From NCBI GenBank assembly GCA_016720905.1, contig JADKJT010000017.1:73141-137140 (forward strand): DNA of 64,000 nucleotides, read 5' to 3'. The translations under genes and the position numbers were made by a program. This DNA comes from Gemmatimonadaceae bacterium (GTDB taxonomy: Bacteria > Gemmatimonadota > Gemmatimonadetes > Gemmatimonadales > Gemmatimonadaceae). This document shows, in pieces, positions 1-8,211 of the stretch (within the stretch, counting starts at the first letter, position 1; each line of letters starts with the position of its first letter). The notes below the pieces were generated by a model. That model had not been told where the DNA came from, made no database searches, and was given only the letters and a program-made list of their open reading frames with translations.

Positions 1-81
1 GTAGCGCCCTGCGCGCCCCGCGCACATCGTTCCGGACGGTCATTCGCGGTCCCACGAAAACCTTTCGCGTCCAGCCCTGAT

Positions 82-3000
82 ATGCCTCCAGCCGATCTGC
101 GCCCTAGTGCCTCCACTGCCGCGCGTACGAAGCCCAAGTACCCCGGCATCCGGGTCACCTGCAGCGGAAATCAGCTCGTTACGCAATACGTCGAGACACG
201 CGTCACCGAAGGTGGTGTCTTCTACCCGATCACGCCGTCGACCGAGGGGGGCGAGATCTATCAGGCCTCCTTCGCATCGGGGGAGTTGAATGTCTGGGGT
301 CAGCAGAAGGTGGCGGCCGAAACCGAGGGTGAGCACGCCGCGCAGGGGGGGGCCACGGCCTACGCCGTCACCGGTCGGCGCACGGTGAATTTCACCTCGG
401 GGCAGGGCCTCGTGTATGCGATGGAGCAGTACTATCACGCGCCGGGCAAGCTCTCCACGATGGTGCTGCAGGTGGGCGCCCGTGCACTCACCAAGCATGC
501 GCTGAACGTCCATTGCGGCCACGACGATATCTACTCGGCGCTCGACACCGGCTGGACCATGCTGATGGCGCGCGACGCCCAGCAGGCCGCTGATCAGAGC
601 ATCATCCTGCGGAAGGTCGCTGAACTGGCGCTCAATCCCGGCATGAACATTCAGGACGGCATGCTCACCACCCACAGTGAGCGGATGTATCTCGCGCCGG
701 AGGCGGAATTCCTCCGCGAGTATCTGGGGGGGTCTGACGATCAGATCGAGAGTCCCACCCCCGCGCAACGCGAGCTCTTCGGGCCGATGCGCCGCCGTGT
801 CCCGCAGATGATGGATCTCAAGAATCCGGTGCTGCTGGGTCCTGTGCAGAACCAGGAACACCACATGAACGGTGTGGTGGCGCGCCGGAACAACTTCAAC
901 GAGCATATCCTGCCGATGCTCGGGGAGGCCTATGAGGAATTCGGGAGACTCACGGGACGTCACTACGGCTTCGTCAGCGAGTACAAGACCGACGACGCGG
1001 AGACGGTGTTCGTCTCCCTGGGATGTGCCGCCGAGAATATCGAGGCGGCGTGCGATTACCTGCGCGACCAGCGCAACGCCAAGGTCGGCTCGATCCACAT
1101 CAACGTGATTCGCCCCTTTCCCGAAGACGCCGTCGTCAACGCGCTGCGCGGGAAGAAGAACGTCATCATTCTCGAACGCACCGACGAAGGACTGGCCGGC
1201 GACAACCCGCTCGCGCGCGACATCCGCGTCGCGTTGGGCAAGGCCAACGAGGTCACGAAATTCGGCGGCGCGCACGCGGCGCTCACCCCCGCCGAGACGC
1301 CGCGGCTGTTCCGTGGCGCGTATGGCATTGGTTCGCGCGACTTCCGGCCTGAGCACACCATTGGCGCGTATGAGTTTGCCACGGGAGTGTCGCGCCGTAC
1401 TGACGGCCGCGGCGCCGACGACGGCGAGACGTTCTTTGTGCTCGGCGTCGATCATCCGTATGCGGTGATCAGCAAGGATACGCCCTCGCTGCTGCCGGAC
1501 GGCGCCATCGCCGTGCGGTTCCACTCGATTGGCGGGTGGGGCATGATCACCACGGGAAAGAATCTCGGGTCGATCATCGGCGACTTCGGTCAGTTCATTT
1601 CCGAGCAGACGCCCACTTACGAGGAGGACGGGACGCTCACCGAGAAGCTGTTCGTGATGGCGAATCCGAAGTACGGATCGGAGAAGAAGGGCGCGCCCAC
1701 GAACTATTATCTGACCGTGGCGCCGTCGCAGATCAAGGTGAACTGCGAACTGAACCATGTGGACGTGGTGCTGTGCTGCGATCCGAAGGCCTTCACGCAT
1801 ACGAATCCGCTGGAAGGGCTGAAGCGCGGTGGTTCGCTGGTGTGGGAATCCAGCGAAGCCCCTGATGTCGCCTGGCAACGCATTCCGGCGAAGCACCGCC
1901 AGTTCGTGCGGGACAACAACATCCGGGTGTTTATCCTGCCGGGATTTGACATTGCGCGGAAAGCCACCGATCAGACCGAACTGCAGTTGCGGATGCAGGG
2001 CAATTCCTTTCTCGGCGCGTTCTTCCGTGTCTCGCCGTTCCTGAAGACGTTCGGGATTTCCGAGGCGCAGTTCCAGGACGTGGTGCACAAGCAGTATGTC
2101 AAGAAGTTCGCCCGGTTCGGCGATGCCGTGGTCACGTCGAACATGACCGTGATGAACGAAGGATTTGCCGGGGTCACGGAAATCACGATCGGTCGGGAAG
2201 ACGAGCCCGATCGTTCCTCGATGCGCAATCCGCTACTGGCGCCCATCGGGGACCATTATTTCCCGCCCACGGCCGGGTGCGGCTCCTGTGGCGGTGGCGG
2301 CGTCCCGATGCCGGTCACGCAATTGGCGCGCGCCCCGTTTCAGACCATTGCGAAGTTCGATTCGGAGTTCCGCGCCGGTCTCGAGTATCACCAACCCGCC
2401 AGCGCCCTGGCGTCGGTTGGCGTGATGGGTGCGGGAACCGGTGCGACCCAGTCCAAGTACGTGGCCCGCCGCGAAACGCCGGTGTACATCGCGGAGAACT
2501 GCACGCAGTGCATGGAGTGCATTTCGGTCTGTCCCGATACGGCGCTGCCCAACACGGCGCAGGAGGTCACGACCGTCCTGCGCACGGCGGTCAACAACTA
2601 CGTCACGGATACGGCCGAGCGTCGCGCGTTGGTGAGCGAACTGTCGGGCATCGAGCAGCGCGCCCGCGTGAAGATGAACGAGTCGGTCAAGGCGAAGAGC
2701 AACGTGCCGTTCAAGGACATCATCCGCGACGAAGTCACGGCGCTCACGTCGGTCTCTGACCACGCCAAGGCCGAATTCACGGGCATCATCGACAAGCTGC
2801 CGATGTCGTACAGCAATGTTCCCGCCATCTTCCGCACCGTCGAGACCAAGTCGCCGGGCGCCGGCGGGCTGTTCTCCATTTTTGTGTCGGATCTCTGCAA
2901 GGGGTGCGGCGAGTGCGTGCAGGTGTGCGGTGACCACGATGCGCTGCGCATGACACGCGAGACCGAGGAACTGAACGCCGACCTCACCACCGCGCAGGTG

Positions 3001-4815
3001 TTCTCCCGGTTGCTGCCCGACACGCCGCAGAAGTATCTCGGACTGTACAACGACGACGACATTGCCGGCTCACGTGACGCGACGCTGCGCAATCACCTCA
3101 TGGTGCGGCGTAATTACGAGGCGCTGGTGTCCGGTGACGGCGCGTGCGCCGGGTGCGGTGAGAAGAGCATCCTGCGATCGGTCGCCAGCGTGACCGAGGC
3201 GTACATGCGCCCGCTCTATCACAAGAAGGCCGATCGCCTGCGAGCCAAGGCCGTGCGCCTGGCCGCGGAAGGCGCAGACAAGCTGGCGGCGCTCAAGGCG
3301 CGCAGTGACGCCGAGTATCGCCTGTTCCGCACCACGTTCGCGCATGTGATTGTCGGACTGGGCGGTGAAAACGATGCCGACACGGCGCAGCGCATTGCCG
3401 ACTATGAGGCGACGCACGGCGCGATCACCGACGAACAGCTCGTGCACGGGCTGGTGGCGGTGCTCAATCAGGACGCCTTCAACCACAAGGAGTTGCAGTC
3501 GGTGGACGGCCGTCGCGCCAACGGCATGTCCGTGATGATGATGGGTGCCAGCACCGGCTGCAACACGGTGTACGGATCCACGCCGCCGGGCAATCCGCAT
3601 CCGTATCCGTGGATGAACTCCCTGTTTCAGGACGGTGCGACCATTTCCTGGCTGATGGCGGAATCGGTGATTGTGGCGCATGCGAACCGGTCGGTGTCAC
3701 CGGAGCGGCTGGCGGATGCGCTGCTCGACCGGACCGAGCGCGTGATGACCGAGGAGGACTACTTCACGCTGACGCATCTGGACGACGCGCTGATGACCGA
3801 GCAGGAAATCCGCGAGCTCCCGAAGATCTGGGTGGTTGGCGGCGACGGCGCCCTGGGCGATATCGGCTTCCAGAATGTGTCCAAGGTGATCCTGCAGAAT
3901 CGGCCGAACGTGAAGATCATGATGCTCGACACGCAGGTGTATTCCAACACCGGCGGACAGAACTCCGATTCGTCCACGATGCTGGGTGGCTATGACATGA
4001 ACCAGTTCGGCGTGGCGTCCCAGGGCAAGCTGATCGAGAAGAAGAATGTGGCCGAGGCGTTCACCAGCGGACACGGGTCGCCGTATGTGGCGCAGGTGTC
4101 CATGGCCAACGCCGCGAAGCTCTACAAGGCGCTCATCGAGGGGCTGGAGTACCGGGGCACCGCGTTCTTCCAGAGCTACACCACGTGTCAGCCCGAACAT
4201 GGCGTCGGCGACAACATGAGCGCCGATCAGGCGAAGATGGTGCGCGACGCGCGTGGCATGCCGGAATTCGTGTTCAATCCGCGTCGCGGGGAAACGTCGC
4301 AGGAGGCGTTTGATCTCAAGGGCAACCCGAGCATCGACCGCGATTGGTGGCGCACGAAATACGCCAGCACCGGCGAGGAGTACAGCTTTGGCGTCGGGCA
4401 CTGGGCCCTCACGGAAGGCCGCTTCCGCAAGCACCTCAAGGCCATCACGGAGGCCGACGCCGCGACGTTGACGCCGTTTGATGACATGCTGTACTTCGTC
4501 ACGCAGGATGACGTGATTCACCGGCGGGTGTTCGACAAGGCGCACCGCAGCTTTGTGCCGAACTTCGGATGCTATATCAAGGTTGAGACCGGTGGCGCCT
4601 TCAAGTTCTACGCGGTGTCGCGACAGATGGTGTTGTTTGCCGTCGAGCGCCGCAAGGCGTGGCGCATGCTGCAGAGCAAGGCCGGCGTGACCAACAAGGA
4701 CTACCTTGCCCAGAAGTCCTTCCTCGCGAAGATCGACAAGGGCGAGCTGTCGGTGTCGGATGCGAAGGCCAACGTGCGGGAGCGCGTGTCGGCGGAATTG
4801 GCGGCCGTGCACTAA
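82..4815 (+). CDS. nifJ: Pyruvate:ferredoxin (flavodoxin) oxidoreductase, long form
   Basis: Oxidatively decarboxylates pyruvate to acetyl-CoA, passing electrons to ferredoxin or flavodoxin in the cytoplasm. The 1577-residue product has the fused order of the family: N-terminal pyrimidine/TPP half (YPITPSTEGGE), a gamma domain near residues 430-650, two ferredoxin-type 4Fe-4S motifs (CTQCMECISVCP near 807 and CKGCGECVQVC near 939), and a C-terminal TPP domain with CAGCGEKS near 1022 and GDGALGDIGFQN near 1254. The family is usually about 1170-1200 residues; the excess includes a helical insert between the two Fe-S motifs and another after CAGCGEKS. The ATG start lies 81 bases into the window. 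It converges on the glucan operon, so it is probably transcribed alone. Identity is secure; the substrate (pyruvate rather than another 2-oxoacid) is inferred. Confidence 0.93.
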   Translation: MPPADLRPSASTAARTKPKYPGIRVTCSGNQLVTQYVETRVTEGGVFYPITPSTEGGEIYQASFASGELNVWGQQKVAAETEGEHAAQGGATAYAVTGRRTVNFTSGQGLVYAMEQYYHAPGKLSTMVLQVGARALTKHALNVHCGHDDIYSALDTGWTMLMARDAQQAADQSIILRKVAELALNPGMNIQDGMLTTHSERMYLAPEAEFLREYLGGSDDQIESPTPAQRELFGPMRRRVPQMMDLKNPVLLGPVQNQEHHMNGVVARRNNFNEHILPMLGEAYEEFGRLTGRHYGFVSEYKTDDAETVFVSLGCAAENIEAACDYLRDQRNAKVGSIHINVIRPFPEDAVVNALRGKKNVIILERTDEGLAGDNPLARDIRVALGKANEVTKFGGAHAALTPAETPRLFRGAYGIGSRDFRPEHTIGAYEFATGVSRRTDGRGADDGETFFVLGVDHPYAVISKDTPSLLPDGAIAVRFHSIGGWGMITTGKNLGSIIGDFGQFISEQTPTYEEDGTLTEKLFVMANPKYGSEKKGAPTNYYLTVAPSQIKVNCELNHVDVVLCCDPKAFTHTNPLEGLKRGGSLVWESSEAPDVAWQRIPAKHRQFVRDNNIRVFILPGFDIARKATDQTELQLRMQGNSFLGAFFRVSPFLKTFGISEAQFQDVVHKQYVKKFARFGDAVVTSNMTVMNEGFAGVTEITIGREDEPDRSSMRNPLLAPIGDHYFPPTAGCGSCGGGGVPMPVTQLARAPFQTIAKFDSEFRAGLEYHQPASALASVGVMGAGTGATQSKYVARRETPVYIAENCTQCMECISVCPDTALPNTAQEVTTVLRTAVNNYVTDTAERRALVSELSGIEQRARVKMNESVKAKSNVPFKDIIRDEVTALTSVSDHAKAEFTGIIDKLPMSYSNVPAIFRTVETKSPGAGGLFSIFVSDLCKGCGECVQVCGDHDALRMTRETEELNADLTTAQVFSRLLPDTPQKYLGLYNDDDIAGSRDATLRNHLMVRRNYEALVSGDGACAGCGEKSILRSVASVTEAYMRPLYHKKADRLRAKAVRLAAEGADKLAALKARSDAEYRLFRTTFAHVIVGLGGENDADTAQRIADYEATHGAITDEQLVHGLVAVLNQDAFNHKELQSVDGRRANGMSVMMMGASTGCNTVYGSTPPGNPHPYPWMNSLFQDGATISWLMAESVIVAHANRSVSPERLADALLDRTERVMTEEDYFTLTHLDDALMTEQEIRELPKIWVVGGDGALGDIGFQNVSKVILQNRPNVKIMMLDTQVYSNTGGQNSDSSTMLGGYDMNQFGVASQGKLIEKKNVAEAFTSGHGSPYVAQVSMANAAKLYKALIEGLEYRGTAFFQSYTTCQPEHGVGDNMSADQAKMVRDARGMPEFVFNPRRGETSQEAFDLKGNPSIDRDWWRTKYASTGEEYSFGVGHWALTEGRFRKHLKAITEADAATLTPFDDMLYFVTQDDVIHRRVFDKAHRSFVPNFGCYIKVETGGAFKFYAVSRQMVLFAVERRKAWRMLQSKAGVTNKDYLAQKSFLAKIDKGELSVSDAKANVRERVSAELAAVH

Positions 4816-4834
4816 ACGCCCGCAGCGCCTCACG

Positions 4835-4882
4835 CGCGTCAGCCGGTCAGCGCGTCAGCCGGTCAGCGCGTCAGCCGGTCAG
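4835..4882. repeat. Three perfect tandem copies of a 16-bp unit
   Basis: The unit CGCGTCAGCCGGTCAG occurs three times without mismatch at 4835-4850, 4851-4866 and 4867-4882, between the convergent nifJ and GH57 genes. The third copy supplies the last codons and the TGA stop of the GH57 gene (complement of 4871-4873). It looks like slippage or duplication at a gene end. No hairpin with a T-tract typical of a terminator is seen. Confidence 0.9.
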
Positions 4883-6661
4883 CGCGGCATCATCCAGGAC
4901 GTGGGCGCGCAGCAGGACGGTGGCAATGGATTCCGGCATTTCGTGCACGGCGACAACCCGCTCGTCGTGCATGTCTGCCGCAGCATCTTTCACGGTGACG
5001 CACCGTGACGGACCCAGGCCGGTGACACGGCCGATCACCCGGCTCACGCGGCCGGTGCGCCGATGGACAAGCGTCGTGGCGTGCGGGAAGGCGGCGGACG
5101 GCGACGGCGCGTGCGTGATGTCATACGCCGCCACCTGCGGGCAGGGATAGCCGGCGGCGACCATCGCCATGGCGCCGGCCGCGATTCGCCAGGCCGCGTG
5201 CTGATAGGGCGCGGCGTCGCGCACGAACAGCGCGCCCGCCGATAACAAATCCGGGCCGGCCCGCGCCCGATCCAGTCCCTGGATCAGTTCCGGTTCCAAC
5301 TGGGCTGCGAACCCTGACAACTCCAACACGCGCGCTGCGTAGCGCAGCACCTGCCGCGTCTCAATGCGCTCCACCTCGTCGAAGAACCACGCGCAGGACG
5401 TGAACAGCCGCAGCGTGGCCCGCTGCATCTCGAGCAGTTGCTGCGCACGCTGCACGCCGACCGCGTCGAGGTCTGCCCGGGTCTGGCCGCGCACGAAGCG
5501 TCGCAACGGCGCACCGTCCGTCGCCACGACGGTCCCGTAGGCATCACGCACATGCCACGGGTCGTCCGCAAACAGGGAACGTCCTTCCTGTTCAAACAGC
5601 GCGTCACTCTGCTGCGCGAGGGCCGAAAGGGCCTCGCGCAGCGGGCCTCGCCATTGCTGGGCCGCCGGCTTGCCGTGGTCAATGCGACAACCGCAGTTGC
5701 TGCGCCAGCGCTCGATCCCGTGCGCGCAACTCCACGAGGACGGCGAGACCAGGTGCGCGTCCTGTGTCGGAGCGTGCATCGCGACCATCGCCGCCGCGTT
5801 GATCAGTCGCGCATCGGGGCGCTGGGCAATCAGGGCCATGGCCAACGCCAGGGTCCGGTCGCCGTTCTTGTGGTGATGACCAAACGTTTCGCCGTCGGTG
5901 GCGAGCGTGGTACAGCGTGGCTGCCCATCGGCAATGGCGGGGGCCAGTCGTTGCGCGAGCGCTGTCGGGTTGCGCAGCAATCCGCCGAACGCCACCTCAC
6001 CAGCCAGTCCGCCATCGTACGGCAGGATCGTGAGGGTTCGGCCGTGGGCTCCGCGCCAGCGCACTGGCAGCCCGTGGGTCTCACCGGCCGTCTGCACCTG
6101 GTATGGCGCCAGAATGGTGAACCGGATGCCTTCCTGCGCCAGCACGTCGAGTGTCTCGTCATCCGCCGCGCATTCCGGGAGCCACATGCCTTCGGGCGTG
6201 CGACCAAAGCGCCGCTGAAAATCCGCGATCCCCCATCGCACTTCGGTGCGACGGTCGCGCAGCGAGGCCAGCGGAAGAATCACATGGTGATACGGTGCCG
6301 CGATGGCATTGCCATGCCCCCATCGGCGTACGCTGGCCGCGTCGCCGTCGATCATCGCGCGCAGCGTGTCGGGCGCTTCGCGCTCCAGCCATTCGCAGAG
6401 CGTGGCACCGACATCGAAGGTGCACCAGGCATACAAGTTGACCAGACGCGCAATGCCCGACGGCGCATCGGGATCGCCGACCGTCGCGCCCGCATGACGC
6501 TGACGGACCTCGGCCTGCGCCAGTCGTGCGTAGCACTCCCGATCGATGCGCGCGTTCCAGTCGTGATCCGGCGCGGCCGACGGTTCGGTTTCCACGGTTT
6601 CCAGCCAGGGATCTTCCCGCGGTGGCTGGTAGCAGTGCGCGTGAACGACGACGTGATGCAC
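4871..6661 (-). CDS. Glycoside hydrolase family 57 protein (DUF3536-type alpha-amylase/mannosidase-like)
   Basis: Predicted retaining alpha-glucan hydrolase or transglycosylase of the GH57 type, cytoplasmic (no signal peptide), about 596 residues. The N-terminus begins with HHVVVHAHCYQPPREDPWLE, the hallmark start of this subfamily; WLPECA carries the likely nucleophile Glu and TDGETFGHHH the conserved Asp motif. I chose GTG at 6661, two bases after the glgA stop, because the homologous part begins exactly there; the reading frame stays open upstream to 6958 but that part is only glgA in another frame. It is last in the operon glgP-glgA-GH57, implying a role in glycogen or maltodextrin trimming or branching. 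Exact specificity cannot be read from sequence. Confidence 0.85.
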   Translation of the reverse strand: MHHVVVHAHCYQPPREDPWLETVETEPSAAPDHDWNARIDRECYARLAQAEVRQRHAGATVGDPDAPSGIARLVNLYAWCTFDVGATLCEWLEREAPDTLRAMIDGDAASVRRWGHGNAIAAPYHHVILPLASLRDRRTEVRWGIADFQRRFGRTPEGMWLPECAADDETLDVLAQEGIRFTILAPYQVQTAGETHGLPVRWRGAHGRTLTILPYDGGLAGEVAFGGLLRNPTALAQRLAPAIADGQPRCTTLATDGETFGHHHKNGDRTLALAMALIAQRPDARLINAAAMVAMHAPTQDAHLVSPSSWSCAHGIERWRSNCGCRIDHGKPAAQQWRGPLREALSALAQQSDALFEQEGRSLFADDPWHVRDAYGTVVATDGAPLRRFVRGQTRADLDAVGVQRAQQLLEMQRATLRLFTSCAWFFDEVERIETRQVLRYAARVLELSGFAAQLEPELIQGLDRARAGPDLLSAGALFVRDAAPYQHAAWRIAAGAMAMVAAGYPCPQVAAYDITHAPSPSAAFPHATTLVHRRTGRVSRVIGRVTGLGPSRCVTVKDAAADMHDERVVAVHEMPESIATVLLRAHVLDDAALTG

Positions 6662-6663
6662 GG

Positions 6664-8181
6664 TCAGCCGCGGTGCCTGGCGATCGCGCGCGCGCGGCGG
6701 TACAGGTGCGCGTAGCGTTCCGCCGTTCGTTCCCACCCGAAGTCGCGATGCATCGCGGTGGCCATGCGCGGCTCCCAGCTGGCCGGATCGGAGAAGCGCA
6801 CCAACGCGCGCGATATCGCCCAGTCCATGGCGCCGGCGGTGTATTCGTCGAAGAGAAATCCGGTCACGTCGTCGTCGACGGTATCCGCAATCCCCCCCAC
6901 GCGTCGACCGATTGGCAACGCCCCGTACCGCTGGGCGCGCATCTGCGTGAGTCCGCACGGTTCATACTGCGACGGCATGAGGAACATGTCGGCGCCCGCC
7001 ATCAGGCGGTGTTCCAGCCGGTCGGTGAAGTCGAGTTGCACGCCGACGTGACGCGGGCGTGCGGCCGCCAGTTGCAGCAGCGCGCGCTCGTAACGGCTTT
7101 CACCGGCGCCCAGGAAGACGAACTGGGCATCGAGGTTTCGCACGAGGTGCGAATTGAGAATGAGATCGAGACCCTTCTGCGTCACCATGCGTCCGGTCAT
7201 GCCGAACAGCGGGGTGCGACGACGCTGTGGCAGCCCAAAGGAGCGCTGCAGCGCCGCCTTGCACTTGGCTTTGTTGGTGGTCGGGTCGTCGCGCGTGTAG
7301 TTGGCCGTGATCTGATCGTCGTGCGCGGGATCCCACACCGATTGGTCGATGCCGTTGATGATGCCGGTGAAACGGTCTCCCAACCACTGAAAGACCTCCT
7401 GCAGGCCAAATCCGCCGCCGGGCGTGCGCAGTTCCGAGGCGTGGGTGGGACTGACGGTGACGACCATGTCGGCGAACGTCAGTCCGGCCTTGAGAAAATT
7501 GATCTTGTCGTACCACTCGACGTGCCGGAATGTGAAGAGTTCCGGCGGAATGCCGCACTCGTTCAACTGCGACGACGGGAAATGCCCCTGATAGCCCGCA
7601 TTGTGCACGGACAGCACCGTCGGCGTGCTGAGATAGCGTTCGCGCAGTCCGGCATAGGAGCGCATGTACATGAGCGCCAGCGACGTGTGCCAATCGTGCG
7701 CATGAATCAGCAGGGGTCCGGCAATCAGGCGCGGAATGGCATCGAGCACGGCTCGCGAAAACAGGGCAAACCGGCGTGCATTGTCGGCGTAATCCCGACC
7801 GCCCTCGCCATACAACCCGAGGCGGTTGAAATACTCGGGGATGTCCACAAAAACCACCTTGGGGCCCGGCGACGGATGCACCTCGCGGAAGAACCGCACT
7901 TCTTCCCCTTGGAACCCGAGATCAATCCGGATGGGCCGACCGAGGGGCGCGAGATCGGGTGCAAAATCGCGGACCGTGCGATACAGCGGCACAAAGACCA
8001 CGACCGTGGCGCCCGAGCGCACCTGATAGTTCGCCAATCCCATGACGGCCTCGGCCAGTCCGCCGCTCCGCGCAAACGGACTGTACTCGGACGTCAGGTG
8101 CACTATGGTGGGCGCGTCGCTGCTCGTCGATGATGGCACCGGCGGACTGAAGTTCGGCGTGGGCATTGCCGGGGAAGTCAT
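6664..8181 (-). CDS. glgA: Glycogen synthase (GT5)
   Basis: Transfers glucose from ADP- or UDP-glucose to the non-reducing end of alpha-1,4-glucan. The 505-residue protein has the GT5 N-terminal signature in the form RSGGLAEAVMGL near residue 40 (usual form K-T/S-G-G-L-A-D-V), the AHDWHTSL motif, NGID before the second Rossmann domain, and the C-terminal MPSQYEPCGLTQM segment that binds the sugar nucleotide. The first about 25 residues are a Pro/Ser-rich extension, so translation might start slightly later. It sits 30 bases after glgP and 2 bases before the GH57 gene, so the three are very likely co-transcribed. The common Lys of the KTGG loop is replaced by Arg, a tolerated variant. Confidence 0.93.
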   Translation of the reverse strand: MTSPAMPTPNFSPPVPSSTSSDAPTIVHLTSEYSPFARSGGLAEAVMGLANYQVRSGATVVVFVPLYRTVRDFAPDLAPLGRPIRIDLGFQGEEVRFFREVHPSPGPKVVFVDIPEYFNRLGLYGEGGRDYADNARRFALFSRAVLDAIPRLIAGPLLIHAHDWHTSLALMYMRSYAGLRERYLSTPTVLSVHNAGYQGHFPSSQLNECGIPPELFTFRHVEWYDKINFLKAGLTFADMVVTVSPTHASELRTPGGGFGLQEVFQWLGDRFTGIINGIDQSVWDPAHDDQITANYTRDDPTTNKAKCKAALQRSFGLPQRRRTPLFGMTGRMVTQKGLDLILNSHLVRNLDAQFVFLGAGESRYERALLQLAAARPRHVGVQLDFTDRLEHRLMAGADMFLMPSQYEPCGLTQMRAQRYGALPIGRRVGGIADTVDDDVTGFLFDEYTAGAMDWAISRALVRFSDPASWEPRMATAMHRDFGWERTAERYAHLYRRARAIARHRG

Positions 8182-8211
8182 GAAATCGTGACGGCAGAGT
8201 ATGAACGACGG

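Noticed and set aside
40..2088. Long 682-codon minus-strand frame opposite nifJ
   Set aside because: It is fully antisense to a clear PFOR and is Arg/His-rich without any recognisable domain, as expected for an antisense frame in GC-rich coding DNA.
6661..6958. N-terminal extension of the GH57 gene
   Set aside because: The extra 99 codons lie inside glgA, are Arg-rich and have no homology; the GTG at 6661 matches the family start.
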